NCBI GenBank assembly: GCA_964370855.1
Contig: CAYJMF010000013.1
Location: 1-57,433, forward strand
Direction of reading: 5' to 3'
Source: JAKLKS01 sp964370855
Lineage (GTDB): Bacteria > Planctomycetota > JAJSAM01 > JAKLKS01
DNA: 57,433 bases
The notes beneath the pieces were generated by a model. That model did not search any database, was not told where the DNA came from, and worked only from the letters and a program-made list of their open reading frames with translations. Position 1 is the stretch's first letter, and each line of letters starts with the position of its first letter. A program made the position numbers and the translations under genes. Shown one piece after another: positions 49,887-57,433 of this stretch.

Positions 49887-51810
49887 ACACCGGCTGGCCG
49901 TGCTGAAGGGAATCCTCTGGACCCTGGTGGGAGTCCTGGCCTCCGTCACCGTCGTCCGGTTCGCCCACGGGCTCGGCGCCGTCACCCACCTCTCCGACGC
50001 CGCCCCCTGGGGCCTCTGGGTCGGCTTCGACGTCATGTCAGGGGTGGCCCTCGCCGCGGGGGGGTTCGTGCTGGCGGCGACGGTGCACGTCTTCGGGATG
50101 GAGCGCTACCGCCCCTTCCTCAGGCCCGCGATCCTGACGGCCCTCCTCGGATACGCGGCGGTGGCCGTCGGCCTCCTCTACGACCTGGGCCTTCCCTGGC
50201 GCATCTGGCACCCGATGTTCCATCCGCAGGTCCGCTCGGTCCTGTTCGAGGTGGCCCTCTGCGTGATGCTCTACCTCACCGTGCTCGCCCTGGAGTTCGC
50301 GCCGGTGATCCTGGAGCACCCGCTCTTCTCCCGCCCCGTCTGGGCGAAGGTCCTGGGGAGCCTGGGGAAAGTGACGCTCCCCCTCGTCATCGCGGGCATC
50401 GTCCTCTCCACCCTCCACCAGTCCTCCCTGGGCTCCCTCTTCCTGATCACCCCCGGCAGGCTCCACCCGCTCTGGTACTCCCCAGCCATCCACGTCCTCT
50501 TCTTCGTCTCCGCGGTCGGGCTGGGCCTGATGACGGTGGTGCTGGAGTCCCTCCTCTCGCGCTTCTTCCTCGGGCACGAGGTGCACGGGCGGGAGATCGC
50601 GGGACTCGGCGTCGCGGCCTCCGCCGTCCTGTGGCTCTACGCGGCCCTTCGGCTGGGGGACCTGGCCTGGAGGGGTCACCTCGGAATGGCCGTGGACGGA
50701 TCCGGACCGGGGATCCTGTTCCTCCTCGAGCTGGCGACGAGCGCCGTCCTGCCGGCTGCCCTCCTCCTCCACCCCCGGGTCCGATCGAGCCTCGGGGGGA
50801 TGGCGGTCTGCGCGTTCCTCGTCGTCTCCGGGATGATCCTCTACCGGCTGGACGTCTCGATCCTGTCCATCGCGAGACCCGCCGGAACCGGCTACTTCCC
50901 GAGCGGGGAGGAGTTCGCGGTCAGCCTCGGCATCGTCGCGGCCTTCACCCTGGTCTTCATCTTCTTCGTGGAGCATCTCCGGGTCTACCGGGACGTCGGG
51001 GGGACCCCCGCCCCCGGGAGGAAACCCGGCTTCGCCCCCTGCACCACCGCCCACCTCCTCCCGCGCGTCCTCGCCGCCCCACGGTGGAACACGGGGGTCG
51101 CCCTGGCCGGAGCCGTCCTCGCCCTTCCCTTCCTCCCCCTGGCGGGCGCGGAGCCGTTGCGGGCCCCCGCGGCGGGCGCCCGCAATGTCGAGGGAGTGAT
51201 CCGGGACGGAGGCAGGGGAGGTGAGAGGAAGGTCCTCTTCGCCGGCGCGGACGGCGGGATCCCGGGGGATGAGGCGGAAGTGAAGCTCGTCCTGATGATC
51301 GACGGGAACCGGGACGGGAACCTGGTCCTCTTCGACCACGACGCGCACCGGGAACGGCTGGGAGGGAGGGAGTCCTGCCGGGAGTGCCATCACATGAACC
51401 TCCCCTTCGACCGCGGCTCCGGGTGCTTCCGGTGCCACCGGGACATGTACGCGGAGACCCCGCTCTTCGAACACGCGCCCCACGTGGCGGCCCTCGGCGG
51501 GACCGCCGGCTGCGCGCGGTGCCACGAAGATGGTGCGGAGGTGAAGGGGTACGAGGAGGCCACCGCCTGCGCGGCCTGCCACCGCCGGGAGGCCGGGGCC
51601 GGCTCGATCCTCCCCGCTCCCCCGGAGCGGTGGCGGCCCGCCCCGTCCTACAGGGACGCCATGCATCGGCTCTGCGCAGAGTGCCACCACAGGAAGGCGG
51701 GGGAGTCCCCGGGGGATCTGCCGGCGGAGTTCGACCAGTGCCGCTTCTGCCACGACGTGGACCGCCGGGGGGGGCTCGAACGCATGTCCCCCTCCAGGGA
51801 GGGGAACTAG
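49879..51810 (+). CDS. NrfD/HybB-like quinone subunit fused to hexaheme cytochrome c
   Basis: A 643-residue fusion. Residues about 1-370 are an NrfD/PsrC/HybB-type integral membrane protein with about ten helices (VTHLSDAAPWGLWVGFDV, LHQSSLGSLFLI, LHPLWYSP), which handles quinone. A hydrophobic stretch (about 405-424) leads out. The last 150 residues have six CxxCH haem-c sites, with cysteines starting at 500, 516, 545, 564, 599 and 621. Extra histidines (HDAH, EHAPH, DAMH) could be distal ligands. In Hmc and related complexes the NrfD and cytochrome c subunits are separate proteins. It overlaps the HybA-like gene by 8 bases and the kinase gene follows with no gap. Confidence 0.88.
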   Translation: MREHRLAVLKGILWTLVGVLASVTVVRFAHGLGAVTHLSDAAPWGLWVGFDVMSGVALAAGGFVLAATVHVFGMERYRPFLRPAILTALLGYAAVAVGLLYDLGLPWRIWHPMFHPQVRSVLFEVALCVMLYLTVLALEFAPVILEHPLFSRPVWAKVLGSLGKVTLPLVIAGIVLSTLHQSSLGSLFLITPGRLHPLWYSPAIHVLFFVSAVGLGLMTVVLESLLSRFFLGHEVHGREIAGLGVAASAVLWLYAALRLGDLAWRGHLGMAVDGSGPGILFLLELATSAVLPAALLLHPRVRSSLGGMAVCAFLVVSGMILYRLDVSILSIARPAGTGYFPSGEEFAVSLGIVAAFTLVFIFFVEHLRVYRDVGGTPAPGRKPGFAPCTTAHLLPRVLAAPRWNTGVALAGAVLALPFLPLAGAEPLRAPAAGARNVEGVIRDGGRGGERKVLFAGADGGIPGDEAEVKLVLMIDGNRDGNLVLFDHDAHRERLGGRESCRECHHMNLPFDRGSGCFRCHRDMYAETPLFEHAPHVAALGGTAGCARCHEDGAEVKGYEEATACAACHRREAGAGSILPAPPERWRPAPSYRDAMHRLCAECHHRKAGESPGDLPAEFDQCRFCHDVDRRGGLERMSPSREGN

Positions 51811-52965
51811 ATGCCGGCCGCCGCCGGGGACCGCGCGGAGATCCGGGAGTGGATCCGCTCCCACCTCTTCGACGAGGTCCCCATCGCCATCTGCGTCATC
51901 GACCGCGACCACAGGATACTGACGGCGAACCTGCGGTTCGTGGAGGCCTTCGGCGCCTGGGAGGGACGGCCCTGCCACGAAGTCTACAAGGGAAGGAAGG
52001 AGCCCTGCCTGCGGTGCGCCGCGGAGGAGTCCTTCGCGGACGGCAGGATGCGGAGCCGCGAGGAGGAGGGCACGGGGATCGAGGGGAAGCCGATCGACTA
52101 CCTCGTGAACATGGTCCCGGTGGTGCGCCCCGGCGGGGAGATCCCCTTCGTCATCGAGATGTCCATCGACATCTCCGCGGTGAAGCGCCTGGAGAGCGAG
52201 AAGAGGGAGGCGGAGCACATGGCCGCCGTGGGGGAGACCGTGGCCGTGGTCGCCCACGGGATCAAGAACATCCTCATGGGCCTCGAGGGCGGGATGTACG
52301 CGGTGAACACCGGGATCCAGAGGGGCGACGACGACCGGATCGCCCGGGGGTGGGCCACCCTGGAGGAGAACGTCCAGCGCATCTCCCGCTTCGTGAAGGA
52401 GTTCCTGGACTTCGCCCGCGGCCGCGAGACGGCCGCGGTGCCGGGGGACCCGGCCGCCCCGGCCCGCCAGGTCGTGGAACTCTACCGTGACCGCGCGGCG
52501 CAGTCAGGGATCCGCCTCGAGCCGGACATCCGGGAGGCGACGGCGCCGGCCGCCCTCGACCAGGAGGGGATCCATGCCTGCCTCGCCAACCTCGTCTCCA
52601 ACGCCATCGACGCCTGCACGGTCGCGGACCGCGTGCGGGAATTCGTGGTGACCCTCTCCTTCCGGGAGGAAGGCGGGGCCCTGGTCTACGAGGTGGCGGA
52701 CAACGGCCAGGGCATGGACTACGAGATCAGCCGGAAGGTGTTCTCCCGGTTCTTCACCACCAAGGGATCGGACCGGGGCACGGGCCTCGGCCTGCTCACC
52801 ACCAAGAGGATCGTCCACCAGCACGGAGGCCGGATCTCCTTCTCGTCCAGGGAGGGCGAGGGGTCCGTCTTCAGGATCGAGCTGCCGCGGGCGACCCTTC
52901 CCGGGGCGCCGGCGGCGGCCCCGGGGGCGGACGTCCGCTCTCGAATGTCCGCGGAAGGCTCTTGA
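51811..52965 (+). CDS. PAS-domain sensor histidine kinase
   Basis: A 384-residue soluble kinase. An N-terminal PAS domain (about 10-130) has C55, C66 and C69. A helical dimerisation region carries the H-box VVAHGIKNILMGLEGG around residues 145-160, and an HATPase domain (about 230-365) has NLVSNAIDA, DNGQGMD, FFTTKGSDRGTGLGL and GEGSVFRIEL. There is no membrane helix, so it senses something inside the cell. The two receivers encoded next are its likely partners. It starts directly after the stop of the cytochrome fusion gene. Confidence 0.9.
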   Translation: MPAAAGDRAEIREWIRSHLFDEVPIAICVIDRDHRILTANLRFVEAFGAWEGRPCHEVYKGRKEPCLRCAAEESFADGRMRSREEEGTGIEGKPIDYLVNMVPVVRPGGEIPFVIEMSIDISAVKRLESEKREAEHMAAVGETVAVVAHGIKNILMGLEGGMYAVNTGIQRGDDDRIARGWATLEENVQRISRFVKEFLDFARGRETAAVPGDPAAPARQVVELYRDRAAQSGIRLEPDIREATAPAALDQEGIHACLANLVSNAIDACTVADRVREFVVTLSFREEGGALVYEVADNGQGMDYEISRKVFSRFFTTKGSDRGTGLGLLTTKRIVHQHGGRISFSSREGEGSVFRIELPRATLPGAPAAAPGADVRSRMSAEGS

Positions 52966-52981
52966 ACGGAGGAGGCGCCCC

Positions 52982-53515
52982 ATGGTGCTCGCCCGGGAGA
53001 GGACGGTGCTGGTCGTGGATGACGAACCCGACGTCCGGGACTACCTGGCCCAGATCCTGCGGGACGCCGGATTCCGGGTCCGCACGGCCGCCGATGGAGG
53101 GGAGGCCCTGGAGGCGATCCGCGGCGATCCGCCCGACTTCATTTCCCTGGACCTCGTCATGCCCCGGATGAGCGGGCACAGGCTCCTCTACGAACTGCGA
53201 AAGGACCGGCGCCTGGCGGGAATCCCGGTCCTCCTCGTCACCGCCCACGCCCAGGACGAGATGGGGAAGCGGGACCTCGAGGACATCCTGGACAACCGGG
53301 TCATCGCGGGCCCCGGGGTGTTCCTCGAGAAGCCGGTGAAGCCCGGGGACTACGTCCGGTGCGTCCAGAGGGCCCTGGGCATCGAGGAGACGAAGGAGGA
53401 CGAGGACCGGATCCGCCTCCAGGAGGAGTTGCGGCAGCACCTCCCCGCGGCCGGGCCGCACGCCCTTCGCCGGGCCCTGGAGGCGCTGAAGCCCGGGAAT
53501 CCCGGGGAGGCATAG
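52982..53515 (+). CDS. stand-alone receiver (response regulator)
   Basis: A 177-residue protein. The receiver domain has DDEPD acidic pocket residues 13-17, phosphoacceptor D57 in SLDLVMP, and a conserved Lys in FLEKPVKP. A helical tail (about 130-177) has no DNA-binding motif. It probably relays phosphate or acts through protein contact. There is a GGAGG site and a 16-base gap to the kinase gene. Confidence 0.9.
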   Translation: MVLARERTVLVVDDEPDVRDYLAQILRDAGFRVRTAADGGEALEAIRGDPPDFISLDLVMPRMSGHRLLYELRKDRRLAGIPVLLVTAHAQDEMGKRDLEDILDNRVIAGPGVFLEKPVKPGDYVRCVQRALGIEETKEDEDRIRLQEELRQHLPAAGPHALRRALEALKPGNPGEA

Positions 53516-53556
53516 GACGCGAAGAGGCGGGACGCAGGCGAAAGGGAGGTGCCACC

Positions 53557-54033
53557 ATGCCGAGGAAGACCGAAGTCGCGCCGCAGGGGGTCCGGGCCGG
53601 GGAGAGACCGGCCGGGAGGATCCTCATCGTGGACGACGAGCCCGACATCGTCAGCTACCTGGAGATGCTCCTCGGGGACGCCGGTTACGAGACCCTCTCC
53701 GCCGCGGACGGGGCGGCCGCCCTCGACCTCGTCCGGAAGGAGAGGCCGGACCTCGTGACCCTGGACATCTCCATGCCGAAGTCCTCGGGGACGCGCTTCT
53801 ACAGGGAGGTCAAGGGGGATCCGGCGCTGGCCGTCATCCCCGTGATCATCATCACCGCCGTGACGGGATTCGGAGGCGACCCCTACGGCTACCAGAAGTT
53901 CCTCAGCCACCGCAGGCTGGTGCCGCCTCCCGACGGCTTCTTCCCCAAGCCCATCCAGCGGGAGGAGTTCCTGGCGGCGGTGAAGAGGCTCCTCGCTCCG
54001 CGGGGGAGGGAGGCGCGGGGCGGGGGGTCCTAG
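53557..54033 (+). CDS. stand-alone receiver (response regulator)
   Basis: A 158-residue protein. The receiver domain starts about residue 20, with the phosphoacceptor D70 in TLDISMP and the Lys in FFPKPIQ. An insertion before the Lys (VTGFGGDPYGYQKFLSHRR, then PPPDG) sets it apart from ordinary receivers. There is no output domain. A GGGAGG site precedes the ATG. Its stop shares the bases CTAG with the stop of the convergent apt gene. Confidence 0.88.
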   Translation: MPRKTEVAPQGVRAGERPAGRILIVDDEPDIVSYLEMLLGDAGYETLSAADGAAALDLVRKERPDLVTLDISMPKSSGTRFYREVKGDPALAVIPVIIITAVTGFGGDPYGYQKFLSHRRLVPPPDGFFPKPIQREEFLAAVKRLLAPRGREARGGGS

Positions 54034-54551
54034 TACTGCACGACGGAGAAGACGTGCTCCCCCTCGAGCTTGTCGCGGCCCGAGAGGAAGGAGAGCTCCA
54101 TGAGGAAGGCGACGCCCACGACCTCGCCGCCGAGCTTGCGCACGAGCTGGGTGCAGGCGGCGATGGTGCCCCCCGTGGCCAGCACGTCGTCCACGAGGAC
54201 GACCCTCTGCCCGTCGCGCACGGCGTCGCGGTGGACCTCCAGCGCGTCCACGCCGTACTCCAGGGCGTAGGAGGCCGAGATCCGCTCCCGCGGCAGCTTC
54301 CCGGGCTTCCGCACGGGAATGAACCCCTTGCCGAGCTTGATGGCGAGCGGCGCGCCGAAGAGGAACCCGCGGGACTCCACGCCGAGGACGAGGTCCACGT
54401 TCCGGTCCTTGAACTCGTCGTGCATCCGGTCGATGACGAACCGGTAGGCGGCGGCGTTCTTGAGGACCGGGGTGATGTCCTTGAAGGAGATGCCGGGCTT
54501 GGGGAAGTCCGGGACCTCGACGATGTAGGACTTCAGTTCGCGGGCGTCCAT
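54030..54551 (-). CDS. apt: adenine phosphoribosyltransferase
   Basis: A 173-residue enzyme that makes AMP from adenine and PRPP in purine salvage. Evidence: the type I PRTase PRPP loop VVLVDDVLATGGT, the start SYIVEVPDFPKPGISFKDIT and the hood motif ESRGFLFGAPLA. The length is normal. A GAGGAG site precedes the ATG, and a TATGCT hexamer upstream is a plausible -10, so this gene is leadered. It ends convergent to the second receiver, with a 4-base overlap. Confidence 0.95.
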   Translation of the reverse strand: MDARELKSYIVEVPDFPKPGISFKDITPVLKNAAAYRFVIDRMHDEFKDRNVDLVLGVESRGFLFGAPLAIKLGKGFIPVRKPGKLPRERISASYALEYGVDALEVHRDAVRDGQRVVLVDDVLATGGTIAACTQLVRKLGGEVVGVAFLMELSFLSGRDKLEGEHVFSVVQY

Positions 54552-54638
54552 GGGAAAGGCTCCTCTGTCCTCGGGAGGGCCGGAGCATAGCACAGGCACC
54601 CGGGGGGGCCGAACCCCTCGCCGCGGCGGGGGGCGTGG

Positions 54639-54644
54639 GAGAAT
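54639..54644 (+). promoter_or_regulatory. -10-like hexamer, possible leaderless start
   Basis: GAGAAT ends 6 bases before the GTG at 54651, with no ribosome binding site. The first base departs from TANNNT, so this is the weakest member of the set. Confidence 0.35.
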
Positions 54645-54650
54645 GGACCG

Positions 54651-55778
54651 GTGCGGATCCTCTACGGCGTCGTCGGCGAGGGCATGGGCCACGCGACGCG
54701 CAGCGCGGTGGTGCTCGACCACCTGCTGGCGCGGGGGCACGAGGTCCGCGCCGTCGTGTCGGGCCGCGCCCACGGGTTCCTCGCGGACCGATTCCGGGGG
54801 CGCCCCCGCTTCGCCCTCGAGGAGATCCACGGGCTCGCCTTCACCTACCGCGGCAAGGGGCTCGACCGGTCCGCCTCGCTGCGCGCCAACCTCGCCGCCG
54901 CCCCCGCCGGTCTGGCGAAGAACCTCCGCGCCTACCGGCGCGTGGCCGAGGACGGCTTCCGGCCGGGGGCGGTGATCTCCGACTTCGAATCCTGGTCCTT
55001 CCTCTACGGGGTCCTCCACGGAGTCCCGGTGCTCTCCGTGGACAACGTCCAGGCCCTCGCCCGCCTCCGCCACCCGCGGGAGTTCGACCGGGGGAGGCGG
55101 CGCGCCCTCATCCTCGCGAAGGCGGCGGTGCGGGTGAAAGTGCCCGGGGCCTTCCACTACCTCGTGACGAGCTTCTTCTTCCCGCCCGTGGCGCGCTCGC
55201 GGACGACGCTGGTGCCGCCCATTCTCCGGCCGGAGGTGCTGGCGCTCCGGCGTGAGCCGCAGGACCACGTGCTCGTCTACCAGACCGCCTCCGCCGACGG
55301 GACCCTCGTGCCGCAACTGCGCCGCCTCCCCCACCGGTTCGTCGTCTACGGCATGGGGCGGGCCGCCGTCGAGGGCAACGTGACGATGAAGGAGTTCTCC
55401 GGCCCCGGCTTCCTCGAGGACCTCCGCACCGCCCGCGCGGTGCTCGCCGGCGGCGGCTTCTCCCTCGTGAGCGAGGCGGTCCACCTCGGCGTGCCCGTCC
55501 TCTCCCGCCCCGTGGCCGGGCAGGCGGAGCAGGAGATGAACGCGTTCTGGCTGGAGCGCCTCGGCTACGGCGCCGCGGCGGCGGACTTCGACGGGGAGAC
55601 CGTGGAGCGGTTCCTCGCCGGGGTCCCGGCCATGGAGCGCGCCCTCTCCTTCTTCCCCCGGCAGGACGACGCCATGGCCTTCGCCTGCGTGGACGAGGTC
55701 CTCGCGCGCATCGAACGCGGCGAGCGGGCCCCGGCGCGCCTGGACGCGCCGAACCTCGGCGCGTGGAGGGGGCGGTGA
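54651..55778 (+). CDS. glycosyltransferase, MJ1255/GT28-like
   Basis: A 375-residue soluble GT-B enzyme. The N-terminus has the nucleotide-sugar glycosyltransferase pattern ILYGVVGEGMGHATRSAVVL, and the C-terminal donor site is seen in AGGGFSLVSEAVHLGVPVLS with PVAGQAEQEMNAFWLE. This resembles the MJ1255/VC2487 family and MurG-like enzymes. Acceptor and donor are not predictable. The GTG start follows the -10-like hexamer. Its stop overlaps the GTG of the next gene. Confidence 0.8.
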   Translation: MRILYGVVGEGMGHATRSAVVLDHLLARGHEVRAVVSGRAHGFLADRFRGRPRFALEEIHGLAFTYRGKGLDRSASLRANLAAAPAGLAKNLRAYRRVAEDGFRPGAVISDFESWSFLYGVLHGVPVLSVDNVQALARLRHPREFDRGRRRALILAKAAVRVKVPGAFHYLVTSFFFPPVARSRTTLVPPILRPEVLALRREPQDHVLVYQTASADGTLVPQLRRLPHRFVVYGMGRAAVEGNVTMKEFSGPGFLEDLRTARAVLAGGGFSLVSEAVHLGVPVLSRPVAGQAEQEMNAFWLERLGYGAAAADFDGETVERFLAGVPAMERALSFFPRQDDAMAFACVDEVLARIERGERAPARLDAPNLGAWRGR

Positions 55779-56887
55779 GGAGGGGGGCTCTCCTGCTCGG
55801 TCTCGCGGCGACGATGGCCGTCGCCGGCGGCGGCGCCTGGCTCGCCTCCACCCTCGGCAACGCCGAGCGGGCCGTCGTGTTCACGACGGCGGCTTTCGTC
55901 CCGCCCCGCGGCGACGCGTGGTCGATCTCCGTGACCGGGATGGTCTACGAGCCGGAGACGAACTCCCCGGCGCGGCGGCTCGGGCTGTCGGCCCTGCGGA
56001 GGGCGCTCGGCCTCGGCGGGGACTCCGAGGCCGCCGAGCTCTTCCGCCGGCGGGCGGCGGCCTTCCTCGTGGATCGCGAATCCGGGGAGGAGGTGCGCGT
56101 CCGCCTCCCCGCGGCCGGCGCGTTCACCGCCTCCCTTCCCCCCCTCCGAACGGGAGGGGACGGCCGGTTCTCCATCCAACTGCGCCCGTCGGCGAAGGAG
56201 CTGCGCCCGCTCCTCCGCGACCGGGGGGGGACGGGGGGCTGGCTCGAGGTGGAGATCACGGAACGGGACGGCCGGGATGTCCTCGGCCGCGGCTGGATCC
56301 AGTGCGTCCCCCCCGAGGGGGTCACCGTCGTCTCCGACATCGACGACACGGTGAAGGACACGAACGTCCTCGTCCGCCGGGAGATGATCGCCAACACCTT
56401 CCTGCGGGAGTTCCGCGCCGTGCCCGGGATGGCGGAGGCCTACGCCCGCTGGGCCGCGGAGGGGGCGGCGTTCCACTACCTGAGCGCGGGGCCCGTGCCC
56501 CTGCAAGGTTTCATCGAAGAATTCCTTGCAGGTGCAGGCTTTCCACCGGGAGAACTTCGCATGCGGGAGTTCCGCTGGCGGGAGGAGAACCTCTCCGATC
56601 TCCTCTCCGGCGACCCGGCCGCCTTCAAGGGGGAGAGGCTCGACGCCCTGGCCGCGGCCTTCCCCCGCCGCCGCTTCGTCCTCGTCGGGGACTCCGGCGA
56701 GCGGGACCCGGAGGCCTACGGCGCCTTCGCGCGGCGGCACCCGGGCGCGGTGGCGAGGATCTTCATCCGCGAGGTGGTCCCCGGCGGATCCCCGGCGGAG
56801 AGGTACGCGCAGGCGTTCGAGGGGGTGGCGGCGGGGATCTGGACCGTGTTCACCGATCCCGGGGACCTGGGGCCGCTGCCCCGGTAG
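55775..56887 (+). CDS. APP1-family (DUF2183) phosphatase-like lipid phosphatase
   Basis: About 370 residues. An N-terminal hydrophobic signal anchor (about 5-25) is followed by a beta domain (about 35-180) and a C-terminal HAD-like APP1 domain (about 190-370). The APP1 motifs are VVSDIDDTVKDTN, with the two catalytic Asp residues, and FVLVGDSGERDPE. Yeast App1 is a phosphatidate phosphatase; bacterial members are predicted lipid phosphatases. GTG 55775 overlaps the stop of the glycosyltransferase gene (GTGA), so translation is coupled; a GTG 12 bases upstream is an alternative start. It may act with that enzyme on envelope lipids. Confidence 0.82.
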   Translation: MRRGALLLGLAATMAVAGGGAWLASTLGNAERAVVFTTAAFVPPRGDAWSISVTGMVYEPETNSPARRLGLSALRRALGLGGDSEAAELFRRRAAAFLVDRESGEEVRVRLPAAGAFTASLPPLRTGGDGRFSIQLRPSAKELRPLLRDRGGTGGWLEVEITERDGRDVLGRGWIQCVPPEGVTVVSDIDDTVKDTNVLVRREMIANTFLREFRAVPGMAEAYARWAAEGAAFHYLSAGPVPLQGFIEEFLAGAGFPPGELRMREFRWREENLSDLLSGDPAAFKGERLDALAAAFPRRRFVLVGDSGERDPEAYGAFARRHPGAVARIFIREVVPGGSPAERYAQAFEGVAAGIWTVFTDPGDLGPLPR

Positions 56888-56904
56888 GGTCCCCCGCTCC
56901 TCCG

Positions 56905-57433
<529 letters not shown>

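Overview
The window is a very GC-rich bacterial contig, about 70% or more by eye. It starts in a 50-base poly-C run and ends in a poly-G run, both of which look like sequencing or assembly artefacts. The gene content includes a Ser/Thr kinase fused to a formylglycine-generating-enzyme-like domain, a sigma factor with a zinc-finger anti-sigma, HEAT-repeat and prenyltransferase-repeat-like secreted proteins, an HPr-kinase-like ATPase, and large secreted proteins with carboxypeptidase-regulatory, HYR or glycine-rich domains. This suggests an uncultured high-GC environmental lineage, perhaps Planctomycetota. That placement is an inference and is not proven by a marker gene here.

Layout. Positions 61-19735 look like chromosomal backbone: PrsW-like protease, thiolase-family protein, HprK-like ATPase, GAF-SpoIIE phosphatase, a Gly/Tyr-rich lipoprotein behind a very good sigma-54 promoter, an MFS transporter, a carboxypeptidase-regulatory-repeat protein, a hemerythrin, a 1594-residue secreted protein paired with an orphan secretin, and a TPR metalloprotease. 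Positions 19965-35128 form a composite integrative island at a tRNA-Arg(CCT) gene. The intact tRNA is at the right end. Two further 46-bp copies of its 3' half lie at 19965 and 32234, with paired 9-bp arm-like repeats at matching offsets. The integrase next to the tRNA is broken. The larger segment (about 12 kb) carries extracytoplasmic proteins, a sigma/anti-sigma/lipoprotein operon and a divergent kinase-sulfatase-modifying-factor fusion. The smaller one (about 2.8 kb) is a graveyard with an IS21 remnant, palindromes and ankyrin and integrase fragments.

Positions 35200-44928 return to backbone genes: CsaA, a HEAT protein, a dicarboxylate symporter, a prenyltransferase-like protein, an RND exporter, SfsA and a cysteine-dioxygenase-like protein. 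Positions 45099-54033 hold a sigma-54 activator and a tightly packed eight-gene operon for an Hmc/Tmc-like transmembrane redox complex. Its parts are a NifX-like protein, an HdrD-like Fe-S protein, a NarI-like cytochrome b, a HybA-like ferredoxin, an NrfD protein fused to a hexaheme cytochrome c, a PAS histidine kinase and two stand-alone receivers. An inverted repeat and a candidate -24/-12 promoter lie between the activator and the operon. Positions 54030-57385 carry apt, a glycosyltransferase, an APP1-type phosphatase and the 3' part of argS.

Two themes run through the window. First, many backbone genes have a TANNNT-like -10 hexamer ending 6-7 bases before the start codon and no Shine-Dalgarno, which implies leaderless mRNAs; most island genes have ordinary ribosome binding sites. 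Second, the activator and the kinase flanking the redox operon both have a three-cysteine cluster at the same place in the PAS domain, so the complex may be under redox or ligand control.
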